DNA of 64,000 nucleotides from JBAYDV01 sp041672845 (GTDB taxonomy: Bacteria; Bacteroidota; Bacteroidia; Bacteroidales; UBA932): the NCBI GenBank assembly GCA_041672845.1, contig JBAYYV010000001.1:124001-188000 (forward strand), written 5' to 3'. The translations under genes and the position numbers were made by a program. Of the stretch, positions 54,036 through 61,562 are shown one piece after another. The notes under the pieces were generated by a model, which saw nothing but the letters and a program-made list of their open reading frames with translations, made no database searches and had not been told where the DNA came from. Numbering within the stretch: position 1 is the first letter of the stretch; each line of letters opens with the position of its first letter.

Positions 54036-56285
54036 ATGCACGACATTATCGAATTGAACTCAAAGAGTCAAGCTGATCTTATAGATTTAGCTCATGAGTT
54101 AAAAATTAAGAAAGCTGAATCTTTCGGAAAAGAAGACCTTATTTACAAAATTTTAGATGAACAGGCTATTCAAAGTCGTGAGAATCCACGTCCTAAAAAA
54201 ACAAGAAAGCGAATTGTTAGAGATAAAAAGCCTACTTCTACACTAGAAGCTAAATCGTCTCTTAATAAAACCTTAGATAATAGAAAGGTAACTAATAATA
54301 GAACTCAGGAACCTACAGCTAAAAATACTAATACTAAAGAGACGTCTAAGGCATCTGTTAATAATCAAATGAATTTATTTACTGATGTGGATAATAATGC
54401 AGTCTCTAACGTAGAAAAAATTAAACCTAAAAGAAAGCCAGGAAGACCTCGTAAAACCGTGGAAAAAGTTCCTTCAGAAAAATCATTTATAGAAACTTCT
54501 GTTAAAAATATAGGAGAAACTACAGAAAAAGAAGTTAATGTAAATAAGACTTCTAATAATCGTAGAAACCCAAATACAAGAAAGCTTACTAATTCTAATA
54601 ATGCTATAGATTCTCAAGTATCTGAGCATGTAGAATCGTCTGATATCAATAAAAATTCTAAGCCTGCTGCTAGAACAGATAGTAGAACAGAAAATAGAAC
54701 TGATAACAGATCAGATAATAAGCCTGCTGCTAGAACAGATAGTAGAACAGAAAATAGAACTGATAACAGATCAGATAATAAGCCTGCTGCTAGAACAGAA
54801 AGTAGAACAGATAGTAGAACAGAAAATAGAACTGATAACAGATCAGATAATAAGCCTGCTGCTAGAACAGATAGTAGAACAGAAAATAGAACAGATAACA
54901 GATCAGATAATAAGCCTGCTGCTAGAACAGATAGTAGAACAGAAAATAGAACTGATAACAGATCAGATAATAAGCCTGCTGCTAGAACAGATAGTAGAAC
55001 AGAAAATAGAACAGATAATAGATCAGATAATAAGCCTGCTGCTAGAACAGATAGTAGAACAGAAAATAGAACAGATAACAGAACTGATAATAGATCAGAT
55101 AAAAAACCTGCTGCTAGAACAGAAAATAGGACTAGTAAATATGAGAAGAAACGTCCAAGAGTAGAATTCGAGGGTATTGTCGAAGCTATCGGGGTATTGG
55201 AAATAATGCCTGATGGTTATGGCTTTATGAGATCATCTGATTATAATTATTTAAATTCTCCTGATGATATTTATGTGTCTCAGTCTCAGATTAAAAATTA
55301 TGGTCTTAAAACAGGTGATACCATTACTGGTGAAATTCGTCCTCCTAGAGAAGGCGATAAATATTTTCCTCTTGTTAAGGTGAATAGTATTAATGGTCGT
55401 ACTCCTGCTTTTATTAGAGATAGAGTTCCTTTTGATTTCTTAACACCTCTTTTTCCACAAGAAAAATTCGATATCACTTCTAATGGTCATAATAATCTTT
55501 CAGAAAGAGTAGTGGATCTATTCACTCCTATAGGTAAAGGTCAGAGAGGACTTATAGTCGCTCAGCCAAAAACTGGTAAGACTGTATTATTAAAAACTAT
55601 AGCTAATGCTATCGCTGATAATCATCCTGAAGTATATATGATAGTTCTTCTTATAGATGAACGTCCTGAAGAGGTTACTGATATGGCTCGTTCAGTTAAG
55701 GCTGAAGTAGTAGCTTCTACATTTGATGAACCTGCTGAAAGACATGTAAAAGTAGCTAGTATAGTTCTTGAAAAAGCTAAGAGGATGGTCGAATGTGGCC
55801 ATGACGTAGTTATTCTTCTAGACTCTATTACTAGACTGGCTAGGGCTTTTAATACAGTTCAGCCTGCATCTGGAAAAGTTCTTTCTGGTGGTGTAGATGC
55901 TAATGCATTACATAAACCAAAACGTTTTTTCGGAGCTGCACGTAAAATTGAAAACGGTGGTTCATTAACTATATTGGCGACAGCCTTAATAGATACTGGT
56001 TCTAAAATGGACGAAGTTATTTTCGAAGAATTTAAAGGTACTGGTAATATGGAGCTTCAGCTTGATCGTAAGCTTGCTAACAAGCGTGTCTTTCCTGCTG
56101 TAGATGTTACTCTAAGTAGTACTCGTCGTGATGATTTATTATTCTCTAAGGAAAAACTTAGTAGATTATACATTCTTAGAAATTATCTAGCTGACATGAA
56201 TTCTGTAGAAGCTATGGAATTCTTGAAAACTAGACTTGAAAGGACACATGATAATAATGAGTTCTTAGCATCTATGAATGGTTAA
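54036..56285 (+). CDS. rho: Transcription termination factor Rho with long repetitive disordered insert
   Basis: A 749-residue Rho, against about 419 in E. coli. Residues 1-45 are the Rho_N helical domain; about 46-370 are polar and charged, with residues 209-358 made of 20-residue repeats (core RTDSRTENRTDNRSDNKPAA). The RNA-binding cold-shock-like domain follows (GVLEIMPDGYGFMRSSDYNY), then the ATPase core with P-loop AQPKTGKT (K515), LLIDERPEEVTDM and the R loop near GSKMDEVIFEEFKGTGNME. Bacteroidetes Rho proteins commonly have such inserts, linked to phase separation in Bacteroides thetaiotaomicron. Confidence 0.95.
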   Translation: MHDIIELNSKSQADLIDLAHELKIKKAESFGKEDLIYKILDEQAIQSRENPRPKKTRKRIVRDKKPTSTLEAKSSLNKTLDNRKVTNNRTQEPTAKNTNTKETSKASVNNQMNLFTDVDNNAVSNVEKIKPKRKPGRPRKTVEKVPSEKSFIETSVKNIGETTEKEVNVNKTSNNRRNPNTRKLTNSNNAIDSQVSEHVESSDINKNSKPAARTDSRTENRTDNRSDNKPAARTDSRTENRTDNRSDNKPAARTESRTDSRTENRTDNRSDNKPAARTDSRTENRTDNRSDNKPAARTDSRTENRTDNRSDNKPAARTDSRTENRTDNRSDNKPAARTDSRTENRTDNRTDNRSDKKPAARTENRTSKYEKKRPRVEFEGIVEAIGVLEIMPDGYGFMRSSDYNYLNSPDDIYVSQSQIKNYGLKTGDTITGEIRPPREGDKYFPLVKVNSINGRTPAFIRDRVPFDFLTPLFPQEKFDITSNGHNNLSERVVDLFTPIGKGQRGLIVAQPKTGKTVLLKTIANAIADNHPEVYMIVLLIDERPEEVTDMARSVKAEVVASTFDEPAERHVKVASIVLEKAKRMVECGHDVVILLDSITRLARAFNTVQPASGKVLSGGVDANALHKPKRFFGAARKIENGGSLTILATALIDTGSKMDEVIFEEFKGTGNMELQLDRKLANKRVFPAVDVTLSSTRRDDLLFSKEKLSRLYILRNYLADMNSVEAMEFLKTRLERTHDNNEFLASMNG
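54661..55130 (+). repeat. 60-base tandem repeats in rho
   Basis: Units start at 54661, 54721, 54781, 54853, 54913, 54973 and 55033, plus a partial one from 55105. Five are 60 bases; those at 54781 and 55033 are 72, each with an extra 12-base piece. The first two are identical and the rest differ mainly by ACT/ACA or AAC/AAT. All keep frame. Confidence 0.92.
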
Positions 56286-56304
56286 TATTAAAATACAATA
56301 ATTT

Positions 56305-56345
56305 AAAGCCAACTATTAATTTAATTATCAATAGTTGGCTTTTTT
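56305..56345 (+). terminator. Terminator of rho
   Basis: AAAGCCAACTATT at 56305-56317 pairs with AATAGTTGGCTTT around a 12-base loop, followed by TTTT. Confidence 0.85.
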
Positions 56346-56412
56346 ATTTAAGAGCTTTTTAAAGCTATTATGTTAAGCTATTATATCAAATGATTTTAGT
56401 AATACTAGTATT

Positions 56413-57441
56413 TTAAAGTAATAAACCGATAGAACCGAAAATAATAGCCACTACTACATTTATGGATTTAGCTAGTAAGAAACTTTTTCTATTCGAAGCT
56501 AATAGAGGTAGAGTAGCATGTCCGTCTTGAGAGATAGAACTAGCTAATAATATAGCTATAGGAATTTGTCCTTGTACAAATAATGTGACGAATATTAAGT
56601 GTGGTCCTGATTCGGGAATTAATCCAATTAATGCAGCTAGAATCATTACTATCCATAAATTATTGTTTATCCAACTTCCTACATCTACGAAGTTAAGTGA
56701 TATTTCTAATACTAATAAAGTGCCGAATGTCCATGCAAATATTTGAGGAATATGTTTTAAAATAACATGTTTCCAGATATGATCATTTATGAAATGAGCC
56801 TTAGCATTTAATGTGAAAAGTATTACAAATACAGAAATAATCGAGAATATTAAATTAATCCATTTATTATCTCCTATCCATCCGAATAATAAGGAAATGG
56901 TGTAAAGAATTAGAAATATTAGTATGGTTAGACGTTTTATTGAAAACTCTTTACATGCATTATATGAAGATAGTTTAAAAATGGATGGAAGTTGTTCATC
57001 GTGATCGGCATGGAATTCAAATTTTTGATCAGGCTGCTCACTTTTAATATTTACGTGAAAATATTTATCTATAATAAGTCCTACTATCATAGCGATTATA
57101 AATAATATACCAAAAAGTAGAAGTGCTTTTCTCGGCATAGTGGCTAACATTACGAAAGATTCATCTCCTGAAGTAGCTATCATCATAGCCGTTAATGCTC
57201 CGAAACTGATCATTTGGTGAGAGTATAATGATACTGTAGCGAATCCCCCTGGGCAACCTGGTAATATTCCTAGGATAGAACCTATTAATACTTGTTTGAA
57301 ACTTGATTTTTTAATGTCTTTACTTAAAAGACCTGATGACTGAACATTTAAATATTCTATTAGCATCATCATTAATAGAACTAATCCGGTAATATTAATG
57401 GTACTTAATAAAACCCCTTTTAATATATGAACTATATTCAT
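56413..57441 (-). CDS. 10-TM putative metal exporter (ArsP_2-like permease)
   Basis: A 342-residue membrane protein with about ten helices in two halves of similar plan. Conserved spots are LGILPGCPGGFATVSLYSHQ near 56-75 and LIGLIPESGPHLIFVTLFVQ near 276-295, which look like two inverted copies of a substrate motif (PGCPGG and PESGPH). A histidine-rich cytoplasmic loop (FEFHADHDEQ) sits between the halves at about 141-151. Families of this type are annotated as putative manganese or heavy-metal transporters. Substrate unknown. It is four bases after meaB. Confidence 0.75.
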   Translation of the reverse strand: MNIVHILKGVLLSTINITGLVLLMMMLIEYLNVQSSGLLSKDIKKSSFKQVLIGSILGILPGCPGGFATVSLYSHQMISFGALTAMMIATSGDESFVMLATMPRKALLLFGILFIIAMIVGLIIDKYFHVNIKSEQPDQKFEFHADHDEQLPSIFKLSSYNACKEFSIKRLTILIFLILYTISLLFGWIGDNKWINLIFSIISVFVILFTLNAKAHFINDHIWKHVILKHIPQIFAWTFGTLLVLEISLNFVDVGSWINNNLWIVMILAALIGLIPESGPHLIFVTLFVQGQIPIAILLASSISQDGHATLPLLASNRKSFLLAKSINVVVAIIFGSIGLLL

Positions 57442-57445
57442 TACA

Positions 57446-58561
57446 TTAAATTATATTTTTATATTTTTCTAATAATTCTCCAGCGGCTACGAAAGAATCT
57501 TTTTTCCCTAATAATACTTCATTTTCTAGTTTTTCTAGTAATGGTTTGATCTCATCATTTTCATAAAACATCGATTTTAATGAATCATTGATACTTTCAA
57601 ACATCCAATATTGAGCTTGTTCTCTTCTTCGTTTTTCGTAATATCCGTTGTTTTGTACTAAAGTAAAGTAATCGTCTATTTTATCTAATATTTCTATTAA
57701 TCCTGTTTTAGTTACTGCAGAACATGTAACGGTAGTAGGAATCCATTTGGATTCGGTCGGTGGATATAGATGTAATGCATTATTATAAAGAGACATTGCT
57801 AATTTAGCTTTATTAGTATTATTACCATCTGCTTTATTAATACTGATTAAATCTGACATTTCTATAATTCCTCTTTTGATACCTTGTAAACCATCTCCAG
57901 CACCTGCAAGCATCAATAAAAGGAAAAAATCACTCATAGAATGAACAGTCGTTTCTGATTGACCTACTCCGACCGTTTCTATAAAAATAGTATCGTATCC
58001 AGCGGTCTCACACAGAAGGATGGTTTCTCGAGTTTTTCTGGCTACTCCTCCCAATGACCCTTCTGATGGGCTAGGTCTAATAAATGCATTTTTATTATTA
58101 CAGAGTGTTTCCATTCTAGTCTTATCACCTAATATACTTCCTTTGCTTTTTTCGCTTGATGGATCTATAGCTAGTACGGCTAATTTATGTCCTCTTTCAG
58201 TGATTATCCCACCAAAAGACTCTATAAAAGTACTTTTACCGACGCCTGGTACACCTGTTATACCTATTCTTCTAGATTTTATTTTATCCTTTCTGGCATT
58301 ACAGCGAAGAATAAGTTCATGAGCCATAATTCTATGTTCTGGTAGAATACTTTCTACTAAAGTAATAGCTTGACTAAGTATGGAAGTATTTCCTTTTAAT
58401 ATGCCTTCCATATAATCATCTATAGTAAATTTTTTAGGCTTCATTTTCTTCTTAAAGTAAGGATTTACAATAGGTGGCTTAGCTATACCTTTATTAACGA
58501 TTAAAGCTGAATTATCATTTTTATATTCTTCGAAAAAATCTCCTTGATGTATCTTAGTCAT
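57446..58561 (-). CDS. meaB: MeaB/ArgK-type methylmalonyl-CoA mutase-associated GTPase
   Basis: A 371-residue G3E GTPase. The P-loop is GVPGVGKS at 103-110, followed by VLAIDPSSEKSKGSILGDKT and the base motif NKAD near 239. FIETVGVGQSE is the switch region. MeaB protects and reloads adenosylcobalamin-dependent methylmalonyl-CoA mutase. The mutase genes are not in the window, so they lie elsewhere. It sits between a DUF1573 gene and the permease. Confidence 0.92.
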   Translation of the reverse strand: MTKIHQGDFFEEYKNDNSALIVNKGIAKPPIVNPYFKKKMKPKKFTIDDYMEGILKGNTSILSQAITLVESILPEHRIMAHELILRCNARKDKIKSRRIGITGVPGVGKSTFIESFGGIITERGHKLAVLAIDPSSEKSKGSILGDKTRMETLCNNKNAFIRPSPSEGSLGGVARKTRETILLCETAGYDTIFIETVGVGQSETTVHSMSDFFLLLMLAGAGDGLQGIKRGIIEMSDLISINKADGNNTNKAKLAMSLYNNALHLYPPTESKWIPTTVTCSAVTKTGLIEILDKIDDYFTLVQNNGYYEKRRREQAQYWMFESINDSLKSMFYENDEIKPLLEKLENEVLLGKKDSFVAAGELLEKYKNII

Positions 58562-58591
58562 GATATGGTATATATTATTTGGTCAGGTAAT

Positions 58592-59692
58592 TTAAATTAT
58601 TTCACCAGAAACGATAATGTTAATTAATGGCCTAAGTGGTGAATTAGTTATAATAGTAAGTATTATCATTAATTCTCCTTTTTTCTTAGGTGTGGTAAAA
58701 CTTACTTGGAAAGGTGAGGTACTTCCAGAATCTATAGTATTAGGATAATCTATTTTAACTCCTAATATGTTAGATTCTACTTTATATATTTTTAATTTTT
58801 CTCTGCCAGTATTTTTACAAGTAAATGTAATATTTTTTTTAACTCCTGATTTTACTGATCCTATATTAGAAGAGGATGAATTAAAATAGGGAAGAGATCC
58901 AGTTCTTTTTTGATTTTCATTTAGATTATCGAAATTTTCTTTAATAAGAATTTCGATTTTTAATTCTTTGGAATACTTTTTACCGTTTATTATAAACTTA
59001 GTTTTATAAGTATTTTTTCCCCATAATATTTTGGAATTTTTTTTAGTATCTATAATGACAGTAATTTTAACAGTTTTGTGAGCAGGTATTTTGTTCTTTT
59101 TTAATAGAAGTTTCATACCTGGAGTAGTATCTGCAAATTTTATAGTTATAGGTCTTGAAGATATATTTGCTATTTCTATCTCTTCTTCTATAGCTTTAGT
59201 CTGAGATAGTTGTCCTAAATCTATGTTTCCCATGCTTAATCCTAAGGCTCCTATTTGGTAAGGGTATAATTCACTTATGCTTTTCTTTTTCGCATGAGCT
59301 ATGCCTCTAATCCTTAACTGTACAGGCCGAGATAATCCATATATGTAAGCAGTTATAGATTTGTCAAAAGGATAAGGACCTAAATCATTTGAATATTGTA
59401 TTTTTATATAACCTATTTGTCCTGGTTTGATAGGACTTTTAGTCCATTTAGGATTTGTGCAGCCACAGCTAGTAATCACTCTATTTATTACAATAGGGTT
59501 TTTACTAATATTTGTTAATGTGAAAGTACAGCTTTGACTACCATCTGAGATTAATATATTTCCAAAATCATATATGGTTTTATCAAATTTTACTACTCCT
59601 TCGAATTCATTTTGAGAATAAACTAGGTGAATATTTAACATTAAATAAATAAAAGCAAGAAGGATAGTTAATATGTTAAATTTCTTTTTCAT
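58592..59692 (-). CDS. DUF1573-domain secreted protein
   Basis: A 366-residue protein with a signal peptide (ends LVYSQ at about 26). Residues 30-130 are a DUF1573 domain with the marker ITSCGCTNPKW; two further ASH-like beta domains cover about 150-250 and 270-366. Such proteins are common in Bacteroidetes and are thought to bind other surface proteins, but no function is proven. It has no close operon partner except meaB, 30 bases after it. Confidence 0.82.
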   Translation of the reverse strand: MKKKFNILTILLAFIYLMLNIHLVYSQNEFEGVVKFDKTIYDFGNILISDGSQSCTFTLTNISKNPIVINRVITSCGCTNPKWTKSPIKPGQIGYIKIQYSNDLGPYPFDKSITAYIYGLSRPVQLRIRGIAHAKKKSISELYPYQIGALGLSMGNIDLGQLSQTKAIEEEIEIANISSRPITIKFADTTPGMKLLLKKNKIPAHKTVKITVIIDTKKNSKILWGKNTYKTKFIINGKKYSKELKIEILIKENFDNLNENQKRTGSLPYFNSSSSNIGSVKSGVKKNITFTCKNTGREKLKIYKVESNILGVKIDYPNTIDSGSTSPFQVSFTTPKKKGELMIILTIITNSPLRPLINIIVSGEII

Positions 59693-59794
59693 TTATTATG
59701 ATTTAATCTAGTAAAATGATAGTTACAAATATATAAAATACTATTGATTTATTAATTTATAATATTTATAAATGATAATATTTATAAATGTTTT

Positions 59795-59825
59795 TTTGTA
59801 GATTATATACTTTTAATTATTTTTG
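59795..59825 (+). promoter_or_regulatory. Promoter of the ferredoxin gene
   Basis: TTTG at 59795-59798, a 19-base spacer and TATTTTTG at 59818-59825 match the Bacteroidetes consensus. The start should be near 59832, 42 bases before the ATG. Confidence 0.75.
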
Positions 59826-59873
59826 CTTCAGATATGATATCAATAAATTTAATTAATTAAAAAACTAAACAAA

Positions 59874-60047
59874 ATGGCACACAAAATTGATCCAAACGTA
59901 TGCGTGGCTTGTGGCTCATGCATTGACGAATGCCCTGTAGGCGCTATCCATTCAGGTGATGTATATACTATTGATCCTGATGTATGTGCGGATTGTGGCA
60001 CATGTGTAGACGCATGTCCAGTAGGAGCTATCAGCCCAGCTGAATAA
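59874..60047 (+). CDS. 2x[4Fe-4S] ferredoxin (clostridial type)
   Basis: A 57-residue protein read from the ATG at 59874. It has two CxxCxxCxxxCP motifs (C10, C13, C16, C20 and C38, C41, C44, C48), each followed by VGAI, so two [4Fe-4S] clusters are expected. It is a small low-potential electron carrier for anaerobic redox enzymes such as pyruvate:ferredoxin oxidoreductase. Codons such as GGC, TGC and GCG are used more than in its neighbours, as expected for a very abundant protein. It is a single gene with its own promoter and terminator. Confidence 0.95.
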   Translation: MAHKIDPNVCVACGSCIDECPVGAIHSGDVYTIDPDVCADCGTCVDACPVGAISPAE

Positions 60048-60065
60048 TTTCCCACTGAAAAAAAT

Positions 60066-60096
60066 AAAAAGGTTATTCTTTTAGAATAGCCTTTTT
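60066..60096. terminator. Terminator between ferredoxin and mgsA
   Basis: AAAAAGGTTATTCT pairs with AGAATAGCCTTTTT (one G-T) over a TTT loop, with T-rich or A-rich ends on both sides. It can serve both convergent genes. Confidence 0.85.
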
Positions 60097-60129
60097 TCAT
60101 ATCTATAATTATGGGCGTCAGCCATAAAA

Positions 60130-60585
60130 TCATATATTTCTATTCAAATAAATAGAGTAGTCGGTTTTTTTGGGTGTGAATTCTTGATGATACATGGGAG
60201 AACTAATTAAGAAATCAGCAGTGGTTCTGTTAAAAGCTGTAGGAATATTATAAAGAACAGATATTCTAGTAAGAGCTTTTACATCTACATCATGTGGCTG
60301 AGGCTGCATAGGATCGATTAAGAAAATAAACATATCTATTTTACCTTTAGCTATTAGTGCCCCCATTTCTTGATCCCCGCCTAATGGGCCAGAATTAAGG
60401 CAAGTAATATCTAATTTTAAACCTTTACTTAAATTCTCTTCAAGAGCCTCTCTAACTTTTTTACCTGTAGTACCTGTACAAATTAATTTGTGTTTTTCTA
60501 AAGTTTTTTGATTTTCTTTTACCCATGCGATAAGATCTTTTTTTCTGTTGTCATGAGCTACAAGAGCTATATTATGAATTTTCAT
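60130..60585 (-). CDS. mgsA: Methylglyoxal synthase
   Basis: A 151-residue enzyme with the MgsA landmarks VAHDNRKKDL at about 9-18, GTTGKKV near 39-45, SGPLGGDQEMGA near 66-77 (the catalytic aspartate is in GGDQ), and MQPQPHDVDVKALTR near 92-106. It turns dihydroxyacetone phosphate into methylglyoxal and phosphate, an overflow route of glycolysis. It follows mnmD by 17 bases. Confidence 0.95.
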   Translation of the reverse strand: MKIHNIALVAHDNRKKDLIAWVKENQKTLEKHKLICTGTTGKKVREALEENLSKGLKLDITCLNSGPLGGDQEMGALIAKGKIDMFIFLIDPMQPQPHDVDVKALTRISVLYNIPTAFNRTTADFLISSPMYHQEFTPKKTDYSIYLNRNI

Positions 60586-60602
60586 TTTTTAAAGTTTTTA
60601 TA

Positions 60603-61388
60603 TTAATTTTTATAAGCATTAACCATGTGGTGTTTCTTGCCGAAGCCTTTTAATCGTTTAACTATTAATCCTTTTTCCCTTAAACTTGTTTTTAAAATTC
60701 CTCTAGCTGAGTAGGTGGTAAATAATCCGCCATGTTTCAAATTATCAGCAGCATTATAAATGATTTCTGGAGACCAAAGTTCAGGCTGATTAGAAGGGGA
60801 AAAGGCATCGAAATAAATCAAATCTACAGATTCTAACTTGCCTTTAAAATCTCGGATATCGCATAAAGTTTTTTTTATATTTACTTTTATGGTACTATAA
60901 TTGTTTAAAATCAGTTTATTAGGAATAGCCAATGTGAAAGTCTTATTCCAAGGAGCTTTATGAATAGGAATATAATAAGGACTTAATTTTTCGTAATCTA
61001 GAGAAGTGTATTCCTTTTCGGTAAGTGGATAAAGGTCCATACTTTCATAATTAATTTCAAGAGTTTTTTTAGGATAAAGAAGAGTTTGACTGGCGTCAAT
61101 TAATCGGTTTAGAGTTAAAATAAGATTTAATCCAGTACCAAATCCATACTCGAGAATATTAATAGTTTCAGTATTAACATGAGTATCATCTGTGTCAGAT
61201 ATAGAAGTTCCTACGCGTTTCTCTAGAATAGTATCTAACCCATTATAAATGAAGACATATTTTGATTCTTCTATGGATCCTTGAGATGAGTGATATGATT
61301 CACCTATTTCGTCCCAAAATAAGGATTTGGACCCATCATCGAAAGTTACTATTTTTCTTCTCTGAGGATGCAGATGAGTTATAATCAT
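60603..61388 (-). CDS. mnmD: MnmD-type tRNA 5-aminomethyl-2-thiouridine methyltransferase
   Basis: I start at the ATG at 61388 instead of an in-frame TTG 21 bases upstream, since the ATG opens the conserved part directly (MIITHLHPQRRKIVTFDDG). The product is 261 residues. LFWDEIGESYHS, the SAM loop ILEYGFGTGLNLIL and IYFDAFSPSNQPELWS are typical of the MnmC N-terminal (DUF752) methyltransferase. It lacks the FAD oxidoreductase half of MnmC, so it is the stand-alone MnmD form, which needs MnmG/MnmE substrate. Confidence 0.9.
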   Translation of the reverse strand: MIITHLHPQRRKIVTFDDGSKSLFWDEIGESYHSSQGSIEESKYVFIYNGLDTILEKRVGTSISDTDDTHVNTETINILEYGFGTGLNLILTLNRLIDASQTLLYPKKTLEINYESMDLYPLTEKEYTSLDYEKLSPYYIPIHKAPWNKTFTLAIPNKLILNNYSTIKVNIKKTLCDIRDFKGKLESVDLIYFDAFSPSNQPELWSPEIIYNAADNLKHGGLFTTYSARGILKTSLREKGLIVKRLKGFGKKHHMVNAYKN

Positions 61389-61406
61389 AATTGGAATTTT
61401 ATAGTA

Positions 61407-61433
61407 CAAATATATGATAAATTTCTATCTTTG
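61407..61433. promoter_or_regulatory. Divergent promoter elements for mnmD-mgsA and secA
   Basis: TATCTTTG on the plus strand (61426-61433) could start secA, about 130 bases before its ATG. TATATTTG on the minus strand (61407-61414) lies about 20 bases before the mnmD ATG. The -33 boxes are weak for both. Confidence 0.4.
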
Positions 61434-61562
61434 TAAGATGGAAAAAAATTATATGTTATGATTATATAACAGTATGACTGATATGTTATAACATTATATT
61501 AAGCAGGTTTAAAGATCATATGATTAAAATATGAACATGTGAACGAAATTAAAAAATAAAAG

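Noticed and set aside
54661..55130. Possible CRISPR-like array
   Set aside because: Repeats are directly adjacent, in frame within rho and lack unique spacers.
59849..60133. Minus-strand frame across the ferredoxin gene
   Set aside because: It is the antisense shadow of the cysteine-rich ferredoxin and runs over a terminator.
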